Source: Collybiopsis luxurians FD-317 M1 (Eukaryota; Basidiomycota; Agaricomycetes; Agaricales; Omphalotaceae). Taken from it: a stretch of DNA of 64,000 nt. Position 1 is the stretch's first letter. Each line of letters opens with the position of its first letter. The notes under the pieces were generated by a model that was not told where the DNA came from, did no database searches, and was given only the letters and a program-made list of their open reading frames with translations. The stretch is from NCBI GenBank assembly GCA_000827265.1, contig KN834817.1:149812-213811 (forward strand). Direction: 5' to 3'. Positions 24,134 through 37,410 of this stretch are shown piece by piece. The position numbers were made by a program, and so were the translations under genes.

Positions 24134-24906
24134 ATTTCATTGATTTACTTGCGTGGACCAAAATTACTAATATACTCTCTCATCATCCGCTTGCATCATC
24201 CTTAATGGGATTCCTTTCGGTGAAGTTCTGGTTCCTATTTTGGTTGCTTGAATCACATCTCAAATTATGGCGTCTTGATCCAGCTTCTTTCCCCTCTGAC
24301 TCTTCTTCCATGGTAGTCTTGCACTGTGTTCACTAAGTGTAGTTACAGTATAGGACTACCATGGTATGTACAGATCATAGTAGTCTTTTATATATGAAAT
24401 CCACCGGCAGACCCAGTTTGATACTCGGGCGAGGGTTGTTTGCATGTCATAGACTGCGGCCTATACCCCTTGATACTGATGGTCATGCATAAGCTGTCAC
24501 TATTCAAAACCAGGCTAATGAACTTCACTATGTTGGGTATCATTTGGGCCAATATCAAACTGGGCATCAAAACTTCTACTATTTTTTGGAAAAGGAAAGT
24601 ATGCTTCTTGATCGGAATACAGAATACTTTGTTCTGATAGTTAATTTGTATTATGATGGTTACAGATATAACCACTCCTGCTATAAAATGAGATGAAAAT
24701 CCCAGATCATTAAATTATCCATCTCTCAATTGCAATTTCCTTCAAAAATAAGAAATGATAAAAGTGAATTCGCCTTTACCTGCTTCTCATATCAGTAGTA
24801 TATTGTAAGGAAAAATCCAATTTGTTTGTTTTTTGGAACTTAACACAATGCACACAGGACAATAAACATCATAAATAACATACTCCAGTATATGGGACCT
24901 GAAAAA
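24134..24906. other. Intergenic, no gene recognised
   Basis: AT-rich. Short open frames on both strands have no family features. It lies between the MITE copy and the first member of the tandem F-box-like family. Confidence 0.4.
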
Positions 24907-26329
24907 ATGGCTGCTCTGGCAAGAGTCAATGCACATTTACAGTCTTGCGTGGAAGCTTTTCAGGAACGTGCCTTTGCACCTGCACCCTTCATTTCACCCT
25001 TCTTTACCTTTAATGAATATCAATCACTGCAAAACCTACAGGTATGTTAATTTCTGAACCAACAGCAGACAAACCCTCTCATAAGAATTAGAGCCAAACA
25101 GGTACAATTCTGTCTGGTGAACCAATAGACTCTTTTTTTCAGCGTTTTCCAGCAACAGGTGCACTAATGTTGATTACAACAACAACTCACACCCCAATCA
25201 TTCGTCATTGGTTGATAGACATTGGTTATATCCCTTGCAGTACGGAACCAGAGCAGCCTGTTCTCCAACCTCAACCTCACCATGCTACCACAGTGGCTGG
25301 AACATGGAAACTACGGAGGGAAAATGCGGTATTGTATGTGATATCTGCACTCCATTGTGCACTTGAAGTCATTCTGAATTTTCAGAACAGTGAGTCACTG
25401 ATTTTAGTTTTTTATGCCGCTGCCAACCTCAATTGGATCAGCACTGTTTATGAACTACTGGACACACAGCAAAGCTTATTCTCTATATCCTTTCAATCAA
25501 GCTCATCTGGCAGTGGCCAACCAAAGTGCACGACCATGCAGTGTTGTAGATTCCATCTGCCGCCATGCTTCCTTTGCAACAGTGAACCTTCCAAATGCGT
25601 ATGCATTTCTTCAAGAAAAAGATGCTTTTGCTGGAGGATTGGCCCGATTCGTGGGAGACTCCAAATGTACCGTTCACAGTTTTTCATCCAAAGACAAATT
25701 TGACCAACACGACTGTTTAATGAGTATGAATTCCTGGTTTATGCATTTAACAGAGTCGTGCAGTGAAATCGCATACGAAATCTACCCACATATGGATGTT
25801 CACTTTTGCTCCGCCGACAAAGAAGTAGCTAACTTTCTTTCACATAGAATATCAAACATGAAGTAATTCTTCTACTGAACTATGCATAGTTTTCCATACT
25901 AATGGCTCTTCAATTAGAAATACTGATGCTATACTTCCACTGTTAAAAAGCTCAAAGTTCAACCAGAGACAAGATCGAAAAGCTTGGGCCCTTGCCTATG
26001 CTGTATATGGCAGAAAGAAATCGACAGCAGAATGCTTTACAGGTTACACTGCTGCTGTGCTGGTTCAGTTGTGTAAGGATTTGCTCAGGAAATATGGAGC
26101 TGCAATACTGGTAAGGGGAAATAACTGCCACTTTGTGATGAAAATCTGACTCCCTCAGGCAAAGCAATGTTGTTTCAACTATCCTGTAAATATCAGGGCC
26201 CTGATTCTGCTGCCAGCTCCAACGGGGAAAACAGTGCAAACATATGAATACAACCATGCTCTTAATTTTCTGCTAAAAGCAAAAATTCATATCCGTTTTT
26301 TTTGGACCGATGTGAACAGAGCTTATTGA
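24907..26329 (+). CDS. F-box-like expanded family protein, copy A, intact
   Basis: Exons 24907-25041, 25092-25389, 25442-25862, 25918-26110 and 26159-26329 give 405 residues with no stop. Diagnostic blocks are FISPFFTFNEYQSLQNLQ (end of exon 1), TGTILSGEPIDSFFQRF, WLIDIGY, then FMNYWTHSKAYSLYPFN at the start of exon 3. These match blocks in copies C1, C2 and D at 29.1-37 kb, with introns at the same places. From memory of agaricomycete genomes this family often reads TGxLISGSxAL...SDLDxYV, which recalls the nucleotidyltransferase GS...DxD motif; here the DxD part is lost. An F-box may lie in an unfound upstream exon. The function is unknown, and this is the only copy here without an obvious lesion. 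Confidence 0.7.
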
Positions 26330-26524
26330 GTAACACAATATTAGAACAAGCAGAATGGTGCACTACATATGTATAGTTCCAACTCATCTGGGTCTCTTCC
26401 CAGTCATGATAAATCTGTAGCTTCAATTTACATTAGTTTGTTAGTCAATCCACAGAGTCCTCACGGCTGGGTGATGGGTTTCTTGCAGCCTTCTTAACCA
26501 GATTTGATAGTCTCTCTTTGTGGC
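26330..26524. other. Short intergenic gap
   Basis: No gene or recognisable signal. Confidence 0.4.
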
Positions 26525-27281
26525 ATGAGTTTATCAAATGAATTAAAGGAATGGGTTACTATTGCCCCACACAAATGTCCTGAATGTAAACATATCAAGC
26601 GCAGTAAATCGAATGATATTGAAACCTTTTGTGTTAATGATGAACCATCCAAACTGTATACCCACACTATATAAATACCTAGTCGTGATATCATCCTGCT
26701 ATCTGTCAATATGCCTGAAGGAATCAACGCTGCACTTGAAAGATCCTGTTATTTTCTTTCTCATGCTCAAGTCAGTCACCTCTGCTTGTTTGGAGTGAAC
26801 TTTTCTGATGCAAATTCTTCCCATAAAACAGCATAATTTCCCCCTCCATAAGCGCGGGCTGTTGTTTGTTACCGATGGAAACATGATATCTGTGCCTGTC
26901 CCAATTGTGCACCAGCTTAACAAACCCATAAATACATCTTATCCTTATGTTTATTGGGAATTTTGGATTACGCCTGCATTCCGGATTGTCGATTCCAGGT
27001 ATGCTGCATTTCCAGCCTCTTCTGCACAATTCATCCACTCGAAGGATCATGAAGGAAATAAATCTGTCTACAGAATTTATGCTGAAGAGTCAAATCTGTG
27101 TAGTACCTTAGAGAGGCCTTTCAATGCAACCTTGCAAAGGGCCCCAAATGTGTGCCCCATTGTGCAGGGAAATATCCTAATCGTGAAACATAGTGAGCTT
27201 AATGGAAACATGATGGATATTGATGCCTCCAAGTTTGATTTCATATTAGATTTGGTCACAATCAGACTGCAAATAGTTTAG
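26525..27281 (+). pseudogene. Hypothetical protein with a CPEC motif, stop and frameshift
   Basis: From the ATG at 26525 the frame reads LKEWVTIAPHKCPECKHIKR, a TAA at about 26669, then IPSRDIILLSVNMPEGINAA. Near 26820 the frame shifts and continues as KRGLLFVTDGNMISVPVP, WEFWITPAFRIVDS, YRIYAEESNLCS and GNILIVKHSELNG to a stop at 27281. The TAA would be CAA (Gln) if reverted. The C-terminal blocks resemble a common agaricomycete hypothetical family I cannot name. It sits between copies A and B of the tandem family. Confidence 0.45.
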
Positions 27282-27372
27282 TATGTATCAGTAATTTTTG
27301 ATACACTATTGCAGTGTAACTTTTTAGCTATATAAAGCTAACACCACGGAGGTATTGCATCATTCTAAATAC

Positions 27373-28286
27373 ATGTTTTTACAACACCTGCCCACTTCGC
27401 TCACACCAGAGTTATTACAATACCTCGACATTTTCCAATGGAAAGTGTTGAAGGACCTTGACAAATACAACCAAAATTCTGTCAACCATTTCATGGATTG
27501 TCATCTCTTGATGCTACTTAGAGAATACGTTCACCATCCAACAGCATTTCTCCGTCATGTTACACAGCATAATTCGGTAATTTTTGGTCAATTTCTGCTT
27601 CAATTCATGAATGTCGCAGGTACAGAAGCAAGAGGAAACTTCCCTTTGATGGTTGCCGCTCCATGCCACTCTTTCCAAGCCTGGCTTATGTATTCAGCAA
27701 AAGAGAACTTGGCTATAAATCAACAACCTGTTCCAGCAGTGTTTCAAGATTTTGCTGCAGGATACCTTTTTCTTGAAGGCAGAAATGTAAATCATCACTT
27801 GTACAAATATTCCACAACTTACATCTTTGATAGGGAAGTAGAATTCGAATATTGCTCGTTAACAGTTCATCAGGAGTGTCACTACTCTCTGCATTTGGAG
27901 AAACCCTCACTTGTAGCTTTTTAGATGGAGAAGGAATTTATCTCAGCTATCCTCGCGACATAGCCCATAGGAAAATAGTGCCGCAAGAATATAACCCATA
28001 CATGATGCATCCTTTGCGTTCGTGCAACTTATTGCGACCATCATGGAAAATTGCAGAGGACTCAGAAATTCGCTGCCCCATTACTTGTGCATCTGTGTGG
28101 CGCACATTTTTTGATCAGCAATCGTTTCGGCACCTTTGGAGTATAAATGCTGGTGCCTGCATTGACAAAGATAGCCACAATGATATTCATAGATTGATCA
28201 GGTGGAAGTTCAGAGTGCAATGTGTACAAAAGCAGTGTGAACAGTACAAACTACGCACGGACTTCCGGATGTTACATTACACTTAG
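27373..28286 (+). pseudogene. F-box-like expanded family protein, divergent copy B, frameshifted
   Basis: From the ATG at 27373 it reads FLQHLPTSLTPELLQYLDIF, LREYVHHPTAFLRHVTQHN and SVIFGQFLLQFM. The last occupies the place of the ISG...AL block in the other copies (inference). At about 27850 the frame must shift by one base to continue as LLVNSSSGVSLLSAFGETL, then YLSYPRDIAHRKIV, and ends at 28284-28286 (TDFRMLHYT). No GT-AG intron explains the change, so an indel is likely. It is more distant from copies A, C1, C2 and D than they are from each other. Confidence 0.5.
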
Positions 28287-29058
28287 GCTGAAACTTCTGA
28301 CTAGAGGACACAGCATTATTTGATTCTTGTACTATGTCCTCCAAGCTGTGATGATGCATTGTCGCTTTTTGTGTAAAATTTTTCACTTCTACAGCCTTTC
28401 ATATGCAATACCATCCAGCTTCCAGCAGCTCACCAGTTAATCAGAACAGGTAAGGGTATGGATTGAATGTATCTCTGCTCCAATGAGAACCAATGGCCAC
28501 AGTTTTCATGCTACGATCCCTGTAACTGTTTTTACCAACTTCCGTACATCGCTGTTATTTCATCCAATAACAAACCGCAGCTCTATTCAGCATCTAACCC
28601 AGCCATGAAAAAGCCTGCGCGATTGGCTGCTGCACAGCTTGAATCAAGCCAAAATCTTCTCACATAGGCTCAAATGCACTCAATATAAATCTTCCATGAT
28701 GACTCTTATTCCCTTATTTCAGTTCATTATATCCCGGCAGTGGAAGTCAACCCATGCCTCCTCACCCACGCCATGTTCAGCTGTGAGATCTTTAGAACTT
28801 TTGTCATTAAGTGATGGCTCCATACCAAATTTCAATTCTGATGCCATTTTAAATTACACAGAGCATTGGCGCAAACGCAATTTGGCTTTGACTTTTGCTT
28901 TGATGCCTTATGATTTTGTGTCGGCAGAAACATTTTATAAAGGCCACTGCATTCGATGCATTTGACAAACATTCACTGTCTTCCACTCCAAATTTGCTGA
29001 ATACGATGTCCCAAATGACTTTACAATCTGGCCAAACCATTTTCTTGTATGTTTTCCT
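28287..29058 (+). other. Mostly non-coding; scattered short exon-like pieces
   Basis: Small readable pieces with plausible splice sites occur at about 28400-28450 (MQYHPASSSSPVNQN then gtaagg) and 28600-28670 (KKPARLAAAQLESSQ). They could be 5' exons of copy C1 or remains of another gene. I could not chain them. Confidence 0.3.
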
Positions 29059-30733
29059 ATGCAATCCTGTCTACTTTCACTGAAAGAACAAAATAGACCG
29101 CGCTGCTGCGATGACCTTCTCCTCCGCTATGTCAACGACAAGCAGCAATGCCAGTTGTCCGCAGTATGCAAATATTACCAACATTTTGTACAGGGTTACC
29201 AAAAGAAGGCCTTTAATATTGAACGCTTTTTTGGTGAATTCTTCAGACCTCATGAATTTGTGGCATTTCGGAAACTGCAGGTATATCACACATGCTTCTT
29301 CAGTTCCTAGCAACCACTAATTTTAATCTCGCAAAGGTTTCCAACAACTTTGTTATAAGCGGTGCAATAGCAATGAATTTTGTGTCGAGGTCACCATCAG
29401 GCAGCACCCTATCAATTTTTTCTTATATGGGTTTAACCGACAAAATAGTAAGCTGGCTTTTCAGTGTGGGATACCAATCTTTTCGCAGTATTACCAGCAA
29501 AGAATTGCTTTGCGAGGAAATCAGCATCTTGGCCAGAGGGATTGCTCAGGGTGAGACACCTACCCTGCAAGACCGCACTTGGGAATTCTATTGTCAGGGA
29601 ATAAACAGTGTGGACGAAGAATATCTGGTCACTGTGAGTGCTTGTATTGACAGCCCTGTGGCAGACATACTACGGCTTCAACCTTCTAGTAAGTCCTGCT
29701 TCTTCCACAAGTGCTTCTTTAAAACCAAAACTTTTCCAGCACGTGAAATGAATATCATCACAGCATACAATGCATATTCACTGTTTCCGCTCGCTGCAAT
29801 TGGTACTGGAACAAGCTATGCAGTCCGTCCTCATTCACCTCCCCACTCTCAGCAAGCCATTCGCCAATATGTAAGATGGCTGATGGATCATCGACAGCTA
29901 ACAGTCAAGCCGCATCTGCTACTGGGTGCAAAAGAATCACTGTCAATTGATGGTCCTTACACTATATTAAACTACCACACATTTAGGGACAGTTTTAGCC
30001 GTATCATTCCTCTACAAGGTAACAGAGATGCTTCATTTGATGCAGTCGCCTTGACCTCTTTCTCAATCTCCTACGCTGCGAAATCACTCATGTTCAATTT
30101 CATCACCTGTCGGGCGACAGCGGGGAAACTGACATATTGTTTGTCCCCGTCTCTGTCCGCTGACATTGACTGAAAAGTTGGGATTCAAAAATGAAAATAC
30201 ACCAGGTAAAGCGCCTCGCTAACTTGATCTGATAAGGAGCTCACAGGAGTAGTTTTACAGATACCACATTACAACAGCTCATTTTTGAAGAGCTATCACG
30301 TCAACCAGGTTGCCTTCTCTCCCCGTTCATTTTCAAAGCTTATTTAACTGCATCGACTATCGTTCGTACTCAGCACATAACATTTCAAAAAATCAACCCA
30401 GAGAAGCAAATGTTGGATGCGTACTGTGCGCAGAAGCTATTCATGTTGATTCATGCTATTCATACCCAAGTTGCGGGAATTTTCATGGTATGCGTAATTT
30501 TTAGATAAGCAAATCCTTCTACAATGTTTTCCCTCCAGACCAGCCTCAACTTCAAAAAAGACTGGGCAGGAAGATGGTGGCTTCACCTTACTCTCCGCGT
30601 CCAACTTTTGATTGGCCAAAGACCGACAATTTTATGTGCATACAATGACGATCTCGACGACCTCTTCTACGACAGAATCATTGTGCAATGGGATAAAGAA
30701 CCGCGCGTGGAAGAGCTTATGTATATAAATTAA
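29059..30733 (+). pseudogene. F-box-like expanded family protein, copy C1, with nonsense codons
   Basis: An F-box-like first exon to 29280 reads LLLRYVNDKQQCQLSAVCKY, then RFFGEFFRPHEFVAFRKLQ. Exon 29337-29688 reads FVISGAIAMNFVSR and VSWLFSVGYQSF. Exon 29740 onwards reads MNIITAYNAYSLFPLA. After SADID a TGA (30171-30173) and a second TGA about 20 nt later interrupt what would read D-R-K-V and K-R-K-Y, both CGA to TGA. The frame then resumes after an intron (TTLQQLIFEELSRQPGC) and runs through FKKDWAGRWWLHLTLRVQ to the stop near 30733. The intron positions match copies A and C2. Confidence 0.55.
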
Positions 30734-31086
30734 TATTGTATTTCTTACCGAGTCCTAATGAACAAAATCTGCCTCTTTTTTGTCATGACATATACAAGGC
30801 CTTGTGTCTGTCATGAGCTCACAGCCACGGCAGCATTTTAGTGGATCTGTCAGGAAATCTTTCTATATTCAATTACAACTTGAGAATATATTGAGCACCC
30901 CTTGATCCGTATGAAATGCCTGTCATGATGTGGAGTAAATAACGTTGAATATCCAACAAAACATGATAACATCAAATCATAGCGAGCTGCTGTCATAAAT
31001 AAGATGACACGAAGTTAGATGCACCCAAATTTTTTTACTTCCTTAACAGCCGCTTTCAAAATCCGTTCATGTTGACTCAGGTGTAA
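30734..31086. other. Intergenic between copies C1 and C2
   Basis: AT-rich; nothing recognised. Confidence 0.4.
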
Positions 31087-32729
31087 GTGGTTTTGAATCC
31101 TTGCAAACACCATGAACTGAACTGTGTTAGCTTACAACACTGTCCCAATGCTCTGTTGCATTTACTCTCATTGGCGAATTTGGCCTACCTGAAAATGGCT
31201 AACAAAACCATACTTCAAGAGGTTGAGAGGTTCTGTTCAGATGCATTCCAACCCTCAAAGGTTTTATCGGAATTCTTCACAGATTCAGAATTGGCTGAGT
31301 TACAACAGTTACAAGTATGTCGATGGTTCCTAACTCTCTTAAAAAATCAATCAAATTTGGTTTTCTCTAGGCCAAAACAGGATCTTTGATTTCTGGTGAA
31401 CCAATTGATTGATTCTGGGTGTGGGAAGCGGTGGCTGGGGATCTAATTATTGCAGTGAAGTCGGACCATGTGAAGGCAATCGCTATGTGGTTAAACACCA
31501 TCCAGTACAAATTCATTGGGGCCGACTAAGGTGTACCATGAAATTCTGTCAATTGTGCCATTTCAGAAATTTCCATCTTCTGCAAACACCTTTCAACAGT
31601 GAAAGTAGTGGCTGCAATGAACTCAGCTTTTGAAGCAGTGTTAAATTTTCCAAGCAGTAAGTGTAGTGTATTGCCTGTCATTCAGTTGCATGAATGTGAC
31701 CTTTCCTCTTCACAGCCGCAGTAATGAACTTTCTAACTCACAGAAATGCATATGCTCTCTATCCGCGAAGCGCTTATGAGGATAAATTTGCAATTTACAT
31801 TTTGAATTCTGCACAAAACACTGCTCTGAATTTTGGCAGGACATTTGGTAGCTACCGACAAGCACAAAATCCTCCTTCCAAACAACTGGAAACAATAGAC
31901 GAGAGACCTGCCATACCTCGAATTACCTTTTACAGCCCATGTGCATATGATGCATCAAGGTTCAACTCTGCTTTTGCTGCCGACAAGGTTCATTGGGTAG
32001 ACGACAGTCACTCAATTTGCAGACCCATCCCAGTCAATGGGGCTGCGCAACACACAGCTGATCTTGTTGGCTTGAATTCCTGGCATGGGTTCTATGAAGA
32101 AAACTCTTTCTCTCTGGAATACATTACCATTGCAACGTCTTCTTCAGAAAAATATTGTGTTTCAGCAGTAGAGAAACTGACTGCTGAGGTCCTCTTGAAT
32201 GATACAAGTTCGTGAGTGCTGAATTGCCTAATCCTCATCATCATTGCAGTTTCCGATGACAAGTAACATAGTAATGTCAGTGCCCTATATGCACGCATTG
32301 TTCAAAATAGGATCCGGAACTGCTGCTTTTGAAAGGACATTGGTATTTGGGATTTGGTAAGCAGGGTATTTGCAAGTACCGATGAAGAAGAAGAGTCAAA
32401 ATTCTCCGGATTTACGGCGTGTGTGATCAAAAGTTTCCTGCGCCAGTTAGTAGTGGTCTATTGCTCCGTCAATATTGTAAGTGCATCTATAACTGCTACA
32501 TTTATATAAAGCTGTCACCTGGGAACAGATCAGCCGCCAGGTTCTAACTGAACCATTTTACAACATTAAATGGATTTGGATTGTTGTTCAGGTGAAAGGC
32601 AGACCAGGTCAGGTTGTTACTGCCCATTGGGACTATAATGCAATGGTGAAAGCACTCATGCAATGTATGATCATTGTGCACTTCGAGTGTGAAGACAACA
32701 CGAGCCACGAGGGTTACTATCAATACTGA
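31087..32729 (+). pseudogene. F-box-like expanded family protein, copy C2, multiple nonsense codons
   Basis: Exon 1 ends at 31314 (LSEFFTDSELAELQQLQ). Exon 2, 31371-31656, reads KTGSLISGEPID, then TGA (31410), FWVWEAVAGDLIIAVK, TAA (31527) and TGA (31539). Exon 3, 31716 to about 32212, reads AVMNFLTHRNAYALYPRSA. Later exons read SALYARIVQNRIRN, another TGA, then FSGFTACVIKSFLRQL, and end YYQY before the stop at 32727-32729. Every stop is one C-to-T step from Arg or Gln. The exon structure is the same as in copy A, and the LSLANLAYL segment before exon 1's end is F-box-like. Confidence 0.6.
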
Positions 32730-35502
32730 ATGTCATTCACAATACCCTTCTTGTGTATTACCATTCTGTCTATTGTATTCGCAAAACAACTGAAAGCAAT
32801 CCACTTGACTGCACATACAACATGTTCGGAACATAGTAAATTCCTCGCCCCTTCAATAGTAGAAAGAGAAACCTCACTTTAGACCATCAAAAATAATCTA
32901 ACTACTGAAGGCAATTGAGTCATTGTCAATTCAATGACAATGTGTTTGATTAGTACAAGCCATGCACAAACTAAGCGAGATTGCTTAAATACTGCTTCTC
33001 AAAAATCCCCAACAGGCTATAGTGGTGACAAAGATTCAAGTTAGAAATGAGTTGCAGAAGCAGTGACTCTTCAATCATATAATAAATTATGAGCATTTCA
33101 CCAAGAAAAAAGAAATTAGATCAAGCTTGCTGCAACAAAAAATTACTCACAAATGAATGTTTCACTTTCAATCACAATGGTTAAATGAGATGACATCCAT
33201 GGCACTTGTCATTTTTGTTCCTGCTATTTCTGGTAAAGGCATCCCACTGCATGGCTTCAGTGGAGACAACATCTGTGCGGACCACATGAAAGCAATACAG
33301 CCCATCAGGTCTTGGTTAAGTGAGTTCAGCTTAAAAGCTATCAGAATCCAGCCACCTGCCAAGTCAAAGCATCAGTGCAAGTACTTAGCAAAAATGAAAT
33401 CATTGGTAGCGGCGATACCAGAAGAAGAGTGAAGGAAAAATTGATCCGACATTTGATCATTTCCAAAATGAGTACAGCCTTTTTAGGGAGAACAAACCTT
33501 CTGCTATTGCACCTTCTTTGATCCTATCAAAATTGTTTCTAACATCTATCACATTTTGTCCTGTCAAGGTGGTATATAGCCATTTGCACCATCCTGAGGT
33601 CAATCCAAACAATTAACTTTTGTTCTAGTCTGAAGGCTTAAGTAAAAGATAGATTCTACCACGGTATACACCAGTTGCTCTATCTCATGCTGACCCACTA
33701 TTTCCTTTGCAATCTCATTTTTATCAATGAAGAAGTTTTGGACCGCCAGCAGGCTCAAAACTCTTAAGTTGAGTAACTAAGCTTTTGACAGCTTCATTTT
33801 GCTAAAATTCAACTTCATGGCCTGACACCACTGAAACATCACTCCCATTTACTGTACAATTATATTTGATCCAATGTGCTTTGTAACTTGTCACAGCTGT
33901 GCAAAATTTGTGAACAACATCTGACATATAACAGGCTCAAACTTCTCACAAAAAATGCTAAGAGAAACAAAAATTTGCTTGACCTGTCAAAGCAAAGATA
34001 TATTATAGAACTAGTTACATAATTGTTGATTCTTGCCATCTTCACTCAACCAGGCTTTCCTGGTAAGGCTTTGAAGTGATGCTGCATTTATGCCCCTTTG
34101 GTTCCGGCAGATTGCAGCCCCATATCTGCAGAAATCTGTTTGAAATCTTGTTGGCATAGTCATTTCATGCCTAGCCAAAAAAACTCTCAATGTTACACAT
34201 TTCAAAAAATATCTTTCTCCTTTACTACCACATTTGACCAATCAGATAAATCCTTCTTACCTTACTTTACCTCTCATCTCACCATTGGCCAACTTCAAAG
34301 ACACTCAGTGAAAATCTTTATTGAAGAGTACAGTGTTCAATTAACATTTTGCATAACAGAAATGGGAACAACGGGAACGGGTTAACCAAATGTGACCACA
34401 GGATCACTAGAGTGCAGAACCTTCAAAGGAAGAAACAGTAATTAACATGAGATTATGGTTCTAGTTACTATAGCTGCTGCAAATCAGAAAATGTCACTTG
34501 TCATGTGTAGAGCCTTTTCAATACTAAGAAAAATCAGAGACCCTGGACAAATACTGGCATTGCTCATATGAACTTCGAATGCACCTACTGAACAAATTGA
34601 CTTATCCAACCCAGATTACTGTTCCCAAAGATGCAAATGTGACCTGTAAGAAAAGTGTCTTTGTCCAATCATTAGCTGTGCAACATGTGACAGTTGAATT
34701 AAATCCTGTTGTTAAATAACAGTGTATTTGGAGGGAGTGCTCACAAAGAAGACACAAGAGAATAACAAAAATGTAATGAGACAATACAATACAAGACAGG
34801 ATTAAATAAGATAACATGTAATTAAAGGAAATCAAGAAATATTGATAATTCAACTTCCTTCTATCCAACTAAATCTAATATCACTGATGCTATTATTTCT
34901 TGAAACAAGCATTAGATTACTCCATTCTATCTTATTGTACCCCAGTTCTTGTCACAAGTGTACTCGTGCCCTGACCTTGCGATTTTTCAACAATTGTTCT
35001 TCCTATGATGATACCAATGCATCTCCACTCCCAGATCCCGAAGTTTCAGGGCTGGAAAATGTCGCCATAATGTTGTTAGCGCACAAGAGTCGGTGAAAAA
35101 GCTCAGTTACTATGTCCCAGTGCTCAACATAGAGAAATCAATTAGTAATATTACATAGCACTCCATAAGGAAATGACCCAGGTCCATGCACAAAAACTCA
35201 GAAAACAGTTACTGCAATATATCAGATCATTCAAATCATTCATGCGACATAAATTTCAATACATGATTTCTAAAACCTGTGCTGCAGGCTTTACCCTCTA
35301 CCCCAACTCCATTCAAATTGCAGATTGATTCTTTCCTTTGTAAGGGCATCCAAAATGACATTCCAATGGTCCAAATCACTGGATTTCTGGGCAGGATTCA
35401 ATACTAAATGGTAATCAATATTTAACCACATGTATCCTTTGTCATCATTGTCATAATAATGCTGGGTCTGGAGCAGTAAAATCTAATAAGATGCATTGAA
35501 TT
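32730..35502. other. Low-information region with weak coding traces
   Basis: No gene could be chained. Traces are a plus-strand stretch at 33160-33432 (FSGDNICADHMKAIQ), a minus-strand stretch at 34011-34140 (NQRGINAASLQSLTRKAWL), and a minus-strand ATG at 35068 starting ATFSSPETSGSGSGDAL with a TAG soon after. The last could be the first exon of a decayed gene. The rest is AT-rich and without recognisable repeats. Confidence 0.3.
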
Positions 35503-37260
35503 TTATGCATAAATTGCACTTACCAGATAAACCCTGCGATACAATTTTGTTAGATGGCGCGTCAGATGAAAGATCCACAAACAAAGATGAGGATCTAGCA
35601 AAACTTCATTTTTCCCCTGGAAATTCCTTGGCAATTGTACACTGATTCTCTTTTCAAGCCCCAGCAGCGTTTGCATCATTCGGTGAATTGGCAAATTATT
35701 CAAAAACTCCTTCTGCACCAACCGCATCCTAAAAGCCTGCTGAATAATGTCATCAACAGAACTATTGTGTGAATAAGTCATCTGGCAGAAAAGAAACACG
35801 CCGAGTTTTACCTGCTCAACTTTCCACCATACTGTCCAAACAAATCTATCATGGGTCAGTACTGCTCAGGAGCAACGCAAAATTTCCATCCTGACTTGGG
35901 AACCTCCAACAACCGAAATGTCATGGTCATCCGGTTTGCGCCATATCCAATCACCCAAGAATGTAAAGTTTCTAGCTGTAAATCAGACCGATACTGACCA
36001 TTTGCTATTTCTATGATTGCGCAATAGTCATCTGCAATTGATCTCTGCAATTGGAATCCTAATTCAGATTGCCTACTGCAGGATTCTTCTGCGTTTGGAA
36101 ATGCAGTGGATCTCTCTCCAAAGTGATCCCTGATGAATCTCAAATGTGATCGGATAACTGCGGAATCTCGTTGTTTCAGATGGGGTTTGCAGCAGAAGTA
36201 CCGTCTTTCAATCAAGCCACTCTGTGGAAACAGACAGTAGGCACGATTATGAGTTATGATGCTCATCTGTAAAGCTTCTTTTCTGTTAATAGTTCGAGTC
36301 AGAATCACAAATTTTTTAACATACTGGTAGGACTGTGCTTCAGCACATCTGCAATGGGGGTAGTAAAAGAGGCAACCAATTGTATCACGCAATCCAAATG
36401 TTCAAAATGAAATATTTGAAAGTCCACTTCCGAAGTGCTATTTCCACTGCTGCTTTCCTTTTGACTCTGTAAATGTTGATAGTGCTGCTCAAAAGTCAAA
36501 AAGGCAGGATCGCATTGTTTATATGTGTAACTAATGCTTTGTAGCCAAATTGCAAATGGAAAGCAATGGTTGAATGGGAAAATGACCCTTAAGATTTCTC
36601 CAGCAGGGGCGCAGTCAATGAATTCAAATGCAATATCACCTGTGATAACTCCGTTCCACAAGGACTGCAGAGGGCATAAGAACATTCACAACAAGAACAA
36701 AACATACTCATCACCATATATTCTATCATTGCACCATAGTTCGTTGAGGAGAAAAACTTCCTAAGAAAACTTTCTAAATTAAATGCTCATCGGAAGTAGC
36801 CATCTACAAGTATCCTGTAGTAATGACAAAGTTTTCAGATATTGCAAACATCCCTGTGTGTCAAGCATGACAGAAAAAGGTCGGCACACATTGTTTCTCT
36901 ATAAAATTAGCCATAGAACTACGTATGCAAATGAAAACAGAAACGCACAACATAAAAGGTTCCTGTGAAGAATGCATCAAATTTCATACAGATGACACCA
37001 TAGATTACCACCTGTATATATACTGTTTTGTCATTGCTCATGATAAATGGCCTCCCAAACACGCTGCGGATCATTTCAATCCAATCATACCCAAATCCTT
37101 TGAACTTATCAATTTCTGATACAATATTTGCCCTATGATGGAGCACATCAAATATCGTTTTATCTACTTTCGAAAACCAATAGTATTTACCTCCATAGAG
37201 TGCAATACGCAGCTGCAATGTATTGAAGTTTTTGCAATCAAAAAAGAAAAAACTTCTCAT
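35503..37260 (-). pseudogene. F-box-like expanded family protein, copy D, minus strand
   Basis: In minus order it has a weak upstream exon at about 37260-36920. An exon at about 36680-36340 then reads SLWNGVITGDIAFEFI and ends TPIADVLKHSPT. A 50-60-nt intron follows, and an exon reads LQMSIITHNRAYCLFPQSG, IERRYFCCKPHLKQRD and WVIGYGANRMTMTFRLLEV to about 35856. A C-terminal exon lies at 35799-35503 (LVQKEFLNNLPIHRMM). The GVITG and ITHNRAYCLFP blocks align with LISGE and LTHRNAYALYP of C2. It is inverted relative to the other copies. It may be intact over its core, but its 5' end is uncertain. Confidence 0.5.
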
Positions 37261-37410
37261 AAGCTATTCCTACGTACTTATTGTATGAGAATTCAAGTGA
37301 ACCTGATAGCCAGGATCATCTCTGTGTAAAAAACTACATTTAAAGGCTGCAATCATTTCTTTTCATCCTTTAAATTTTCACAACCCTTGGTCAATCACAA
37401 CTCCATAAAC

